Shown here one piece after another: positions 36,601-39,813 of a stretch of DNA of 39,813 nt (its first letter is position 1; each line of letters starts with the position of its first letter). Below the pieces are notes generated by a model, which saw only the letters and a program-made list of their open reading frames with translations, searched no databases and was not told the origin of the DNA. Made by a program: the position numbers and the translations under genes. The stretch comes from Polyangiaceae bacterium (GTDB taxonomy: Bacteria > Myxococcota_A > Polyangia > Polyangiales > Polyangiaceae). The stretch lies in NCBI GenBank assembly GCA_016933275.1, contig JAFGBI010000450.1, positions 1 through 39,813 of the forward strand, in the 5' to 3' direction.

Positions 36601-38547
36601 ATGCACCCGACCGGAAATGTCCGCATGCTCGATCGCTTGGTGGCCGATGGCCTGGTCTCCGCCGAACAGCGGGAGCGGGCACTCCAGGTCGTGCAAACGA
36701 TGGACGAGCGGTTCGAGGAGGCGCTGATCGAGATCCACGCGACGGACGAGGCCACGCTCCTCAAGTATCTCGCGACGCTCCACAAGACCCGATTCGTTTC
36801 GACGGAGAAGCTCGCGAAGGCCGACATCGACCGCTTCACGCTCGACAAGATCCCCCGAAAGCTCGCCGAACACCACGTCGTCTTCCCCGTGCTGTTCGAT
36901 CGCAAGGCCGGGGTCTTGAGCGTGGTCACTCCAGACCCGGACGATGTCGCGATGATCCACGAGATCCAGCTGGCCTCGGGGGTGAAGGAGGTCCGCGCGT
37001 TCATCGGCCGCCCACGGGCAGTGAAGGCCGCCATCGCCAAAAACTACGGGGGCGATATCCACGCGTTCGCGAACATCGACACCCAGGCCCACGAGCAGTT
37101 CCAGTCGATGCTCAATGTCTACGAGCGCAACCTCGTGAGCGACGAGAGCTTGACGAGTTCGCTGGCGACCGACGAGCGCCGCCGTGAGCGGGTGATCTCC
37201 GCAGAGCAGCTGCAGCAGGCGGGGCCAGCGGCATCAACCCGCGGCTTTGGCGGTTTCTCCGGTCATGAGTACCTCGAGACGCTGAACGTGCTCGTGACAC
37301 TGATCGAGAACAGCCGCGGGGATCTCCGCGGCCACTCCGCCCATGTCGGCCGCTTCGTGCGCAAGCTCGCCGAGCGAATCGGCCTGTCGGAGATCCAGAC
37401 CGGGCTGGTCACGCTCGCAGGCTACGTCCACGACCTCGGCAAGATGGGCGCCTACCACCTCACCGCCCTGAACGTTTCGGAGTACGAGGCGCATCGCTCC
37501 GCCGCGTTGAAGGCGGCGGCCACCCCCATGCGCCTTCTGGAGACGATTGGACTTCCCCCCGAGGTGCAGGAAGCCGTTCGCCATATGTACGAGCGGTTCG
37601 ACGGCAAGGGATTCCCCGACGGGATCGGAGGGAAGGACATCGCCCTGGGGGCACGGCTGCTGGCCATCGCGGACACCTACGCCGACCTCACCCAGAACCC
37701 GAGAAACCCGTTCCGTCAGAAGCTGCGGCCCATCCAGGCCTGCGAGGTCCTAGCCCGTTTCCGCGAATCCATCTTCGATCCGAACCTCGTCGATCTCTTC
37801 AAGATCACGGTCACCGGTGACGACGTCAAGGCCCGTCTCCTCGCGAACCGCTACCGCGCGCTCATCGTCGACACGGATCCGGAGGAGAGCACGGTGCTCG
37901 AGCTCCGAATGGTGGAGCAGGGCTTCGAGGTGACCCAAGCACATGCGTCCGACTCGGCATTCCGGCTGCTCGAACGCGGGGACTTCGACGTCGTCATCGC
38001 CGAGATCGATCTGCGCCCGCAGGATGGGTTCGCGCTGCTCGCGGAAGCACGGAAGCACCCGTGGGGTAAGAAGCTCCCCTGGGTGGTCGTCACGGGACGG
38101 ACAGCCCGCGGTGACGCGCAACGGGCGTTCGAGCACGGGGTCGAGGACTTCGTGAACAAGCCGGTCGCCAGCGATCTCTTGGTCGCGAAGGTCAAGCAGA
38201 TCCTCGAACGGGACGCGGCGCGCACGGGACGTCGCGGTGTGTCCGGGTCCCTGAAAGAGATGGGACTACCGGACATCGTCCAGGTCCTCTGGCACGGGAG
38301 GAAGACGGGGGCCCTCAGGATCAGCGCTGGCGGTGACAGCGGTGAGATCCACTTCGTGAACGGCTCGGTCTACAACGCGATGTGGGCGTCACTACGAGGC
38401 GAGGAGGCGTTTTACGCCCTGCTCAAGCTCGAGGACGGGGAGTTCTCGCTCGATCCCAACTTTGAGGCGCCGCAGGCCGTGATCCAGGCGAGCCCGGAGG
38501 CGCTCCTCCTCGAGGGGATGCGCCGACTCGATGAAGAGGGACGCTGA
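36601..38547 (+). CDS. Composite regulator: MshEN-like, degenerate HD-GYP, receiver and DUF4388
   Basis: 648 residues. Residues 1-150 resemble the N-terminal domain of GspE/PilB/MshE ATPases (LDRLVADGLVSAEQRERALQ; some members bind c-di-GMP). An HD-GYP-type domain covers about 230-390: H245, H248 and H277-D278 (HDLGKMG) are kept. The later His of the 'KxHP' helix is replaced (LKAAATPMR), the HHE motif reads MYE, and GYP reads GFP. A receiver domain covers about 420-545; the acidic pair, Thr and Lys (FVNKP) are present, but the phosphoacceptor Asp is Glu468 (DVVIAEIDL). A DUF4388/PATAN domain (about 550-640: GSLKEMGLPDIVQVLWHGRK, GEIHFVNGSVYNA) ends the protein. Probably a signalling scaffold, not an active enzyme. 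It diverges from rplM. Confidence 0.9.
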   Translation: MHPTGNVRMLDRLVADGLVSAEQRERALQVVQTMDERFEEALIEIHATDEATLLKYLATLHKTRFVSTEKLAKADIDRFTLDKIPRKLAEHHVVFPVLFDRKAGVLSVVTPDPDDVAMIHEIQLASGVKEVRAFIGRPRAVKAAIAKNYGGDIHAFANIDTQAHEQFQSMLNVYERNLVSDESLTSSLATDERRRERVISAEQLQQAGPAASTRGFGGFSGHEYLETLNVLVTLIENSRGDLRGHSAHVGRFVRKLAERIGLSEIQTGLVTLAGYVHDLGKMGAYHLTALNVSEYEAHRSAALKAAATPMRLLETIGLPPEVQEAVRHMYERFDGKGFPDGIGGKDIALGARLLAIADTYADLTQNPRNPFRQKLRPIQACEVLARFRESIFDPNLVDLFKITVTGDDVKARLLANRYRALIVDTDPEESTVLELRMVEQGFEVTQAHASDSAFRLLERGDFDVVIAEIDLRPQDGFALLAEARKHPWGKKLPWVVVTGRTARGDAQRAFEHGVEDFVNKPVASDLLVAKVKQILERDAARTGRRGVSGSLKEMGLPDIVQVLWHGRKTGALRISAGGDSGEIHFVNGSVYNAMWASLRGEEAFYALLKLEDGEFSLDPNFEAPQAVIQASPEALLLEGMRRLDEEGR

Positions 38548-38716
38548 AGCGCCCCGGCCCCGGAAAGCGACCGGTGGGCCAGTCGAGACAGGGACGCCGA
38601 GACGATGGGGCGCCAGCGAACCGGCATTGTTGTAGCATGGGGGTATTCGATCGGATGCCGAGTGCCCGTGGCCTGGCCGCGGTCGATGTGTTTTTGCCAT
38701 CGTGCTGCCCGCGAGA

Positions 38717-39511
38717 ATGCTCGTGGAGAAGAACTCCCCGCCGCTCCTCGGCTTCAACAACAACGTGAGGCATCGAGGCCAAGTCTTTCACATCCAGACG
38801 GAAGACTCGGGTGTGAAGCACGCCCGCATCATGACCCACCTCTTCGCGGACGGAGGCCGGATCGTCCAGACCGCCCGCACGGACTACAGCGAGCACCTCG
38901 GGCGGGACGACATGGTGGAGGTCGTACGCCAGATCATGAAGGATCAGCACAAGGCGATGTTCGTTCGCTTGCGGGCTGGCTTGCTCGACGACGAGATCGA
39001 GGGAGCTTGCGGCCCGCTTCCCGTGCCCGCGCCGACACGGGTGACGATGCCGTTCGAGCCCGCGGCGGCCTCGACCACACGGCGAGCCGTAGACCTTCCT
39101 GTCGCCTCGAATGCCGAGCGGCGAACCGACACGGAAGCGGCACCGGAGCCAGCCCCCGAACGACCGTCGAATCGAGCCCACAGCCTCTCCAACCCGAGCC
39201 TGCGCAAGGTCGTCCCGAGCGTCGCGCCGCCCGCGAACGGGGAGCTGGAATTCGACGTGGCCGCGCTCGATGAAGACCCCCAGACTCAACCGATGTCGCG
39301 CCGCGCCGCCACCCAAGGGGCGGCCCCCAGACGCGTCGCCAACCGCGAGACGTCAGAGGAGGATGCCCGGTACGCTCATTCCCGCCCCGCCGCCATCTTC
39401 GGGGAGCTACCGCAACCCGGAGCTTCCATTTTTGGGGGACAGATGAGCGAAAAATCGCTCGATGAGGTCATCCTCAGCTACCTGGCGGAAGACTTGGAGG
39501 ATGGGCGGTGA
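38717..39511 (+). CDS. Conserved hypothetical protein with disordered middle, myxobacterial type
   Basis: 264 residues from the ATG at 38717; a GTG at 38702 is also in frame. The first 85 residues form a compact domain: LLGFNNNVRHRGQVFHIQTE, DSGVKHARIMTHLFADGGRI and VEVVRQIMKDQHKAMFVRLR. I recall similar N-terminal blocks only as hypothetical proteins in Myxococcota. A Pro/Ala/Arg-rich region follows, with ELEFDVAALDEDPQ. The C-terminus IFGGQMSEKSLDEVILSYLA looks like a short conserved helix, possibly a docking motif. It follows the composite regulator by about 170 bases in the same direction. No function is known to me. Confidence 0.8.
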   Translation: MLVEKNSPPLLGFNNNVRHRGQVFHIQTEDSGVKHARIMTHLFADGGRIVQTARTDYSEHLGRDDMVEVVRQIMKDQHKAMFVRLRAGLLDDEIEGACGPLPVPAPTRVTMPFEPAAASTTRRAVDLPVASNAERRTDTEAAPEPAPERPSNRAHSLSNPSLRKVVPSVAPPANGELEFDVAALDEDPQTQPMSRRAATQGAAPRRVANRETSEEDARYAHSRPAAIFGELPQPGASIFGGQMSEKSLDEVILSYLAEDLEDGR

Positions 39512-39529
39512 GCGGCCGAGCACCGGGGT

Positions 39530-39650
39530 CCTATTCTGCTCCCCGTCGAACCCGCTCGGATCCACCAAGTTGAACGGGTCGTTCTTCACGTAGCTATATC
39601 GACTCCACCCCGCGGGATCGAGCGGCTCCATCACGAACGGATCCGGCGTT
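39530..39650 (-). pseudogene. RHS-repeat core fragment
   Basis: The minus strand encodes DPFVMEPLDPAGWSRYSYVK and NDPFNLVDPSGF, the end of an RHS-associated core. The conserved core residues before it (YD..LGRF.S) are missing: upstream the frame reads unrelated Arg-rich sequence. Downstream it runs without RHS features into the antisense of the preceding gene. About 110 bases of a once much larger gene remain. Confidence 0.7.
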
Positions 39651-39813
39651 CTTGTTGCCCCCCGTCGGTTTCGCGTCGACCTCACGCCGCGCGTCCTCGC
39701 ATTGCTCCGGGCGCGCGGGCCCCTGCCTAAATCACCGTTCCATCATCGGCGACAGCGGATCGCGCGGACAGGGGTTTCGCCGACCCGATGGCGTTCCGCG
39801 ATGGCCGGACGGA
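39651..39813. other. Right window end, no gene seen
   Basis: GC-rich sequence without a frame that I can support. It is upstream of the RHS fragment in that gene's direction but shows no RHS motif. Confidence 0.4.

Overview
The window looks like chromosome from a high-GC myxobacterium-type organism (Myxococcota). The evidence is protein content: about 80 copies of the Cys-rich 'CGDG..EECDDGN..DGC' repeat (DUF4215/myxobacterial disulfide repeat), a fibro-slime/PA14-like domain, several large lipoproteins with Gly/Ala/Ser linkers, thrombospondin type 3 calcium repeats, DUF4388 and PilZ proteins. The genus is not decided by anything I can see.

Layout. Bases 1-2,400 hold a membrane protein gene and a patchwork of short dispersed repeats. 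Bases 2,412-13,727 (minus) are one giant secreted Cys-rich lipoprotein gene. Bases 13,730-15,295 are a second repeat patchwork that contains a broken PAS-sensor gene. Bases 15,296-20,100 (minus) are two overlapping lipoprotein genes, one with a VWA domain and one with PPC and DUF4215 modules. A beta-propeller gene runs divergently (20,316-21,386). Another repeat patch (21,386-21,710) precedes a small exported protein, a PilZ protein, an SDR epimerase and an amidohydrolase/TSP3 lipoprotein. From 27.7 kb the content is conserved core: a GT2 glycosyltransferase, an NtrY-like histidine kinase, undecaprenyl-diphosphatase UppP, mannose-1-phosphate guanylyltransferase, UvrB, and the rplM-rpsI operon. 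The right end has a composite MshEN/HD-GYP/receiver/DUF4388 regulator, a conserved hypothetical protein and a degraded RHS fragment.

The least expected content is in the gene-poor patches. I distinguish three short repeat families. Element B is about 160 bp and carries a (CCGCTGA)n heptad tract. Element A is a 114-bp long hairpin with small palindromes beside it. Element C is about 125 bp and carries a terminator-like hairpin. Two B copies sit inside other recognisable sequence: one splits an A element, the other splits a PAS-domain gene. Both are flanked by TAG/CTA-type trinucleotides, and removing B' plus one trinucleotide restores the PAS reading frame. B therefore behaves like a small non-autonomous mobile element. 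At the left window edge a third B copy has its heptads expanded to at least 25, in alternating blocks of C-type and T-type units.

Working together: GT2, UppP and the GDP-mannose enzyme fit surface glycan synthesis; the giant protein and the two lipoproteins fit an elaborate disulfide-rich cell surface; PilZ and the composite regulator suggest c-di-GMP-linked control. These functional links are inferences from family membership and proximity.
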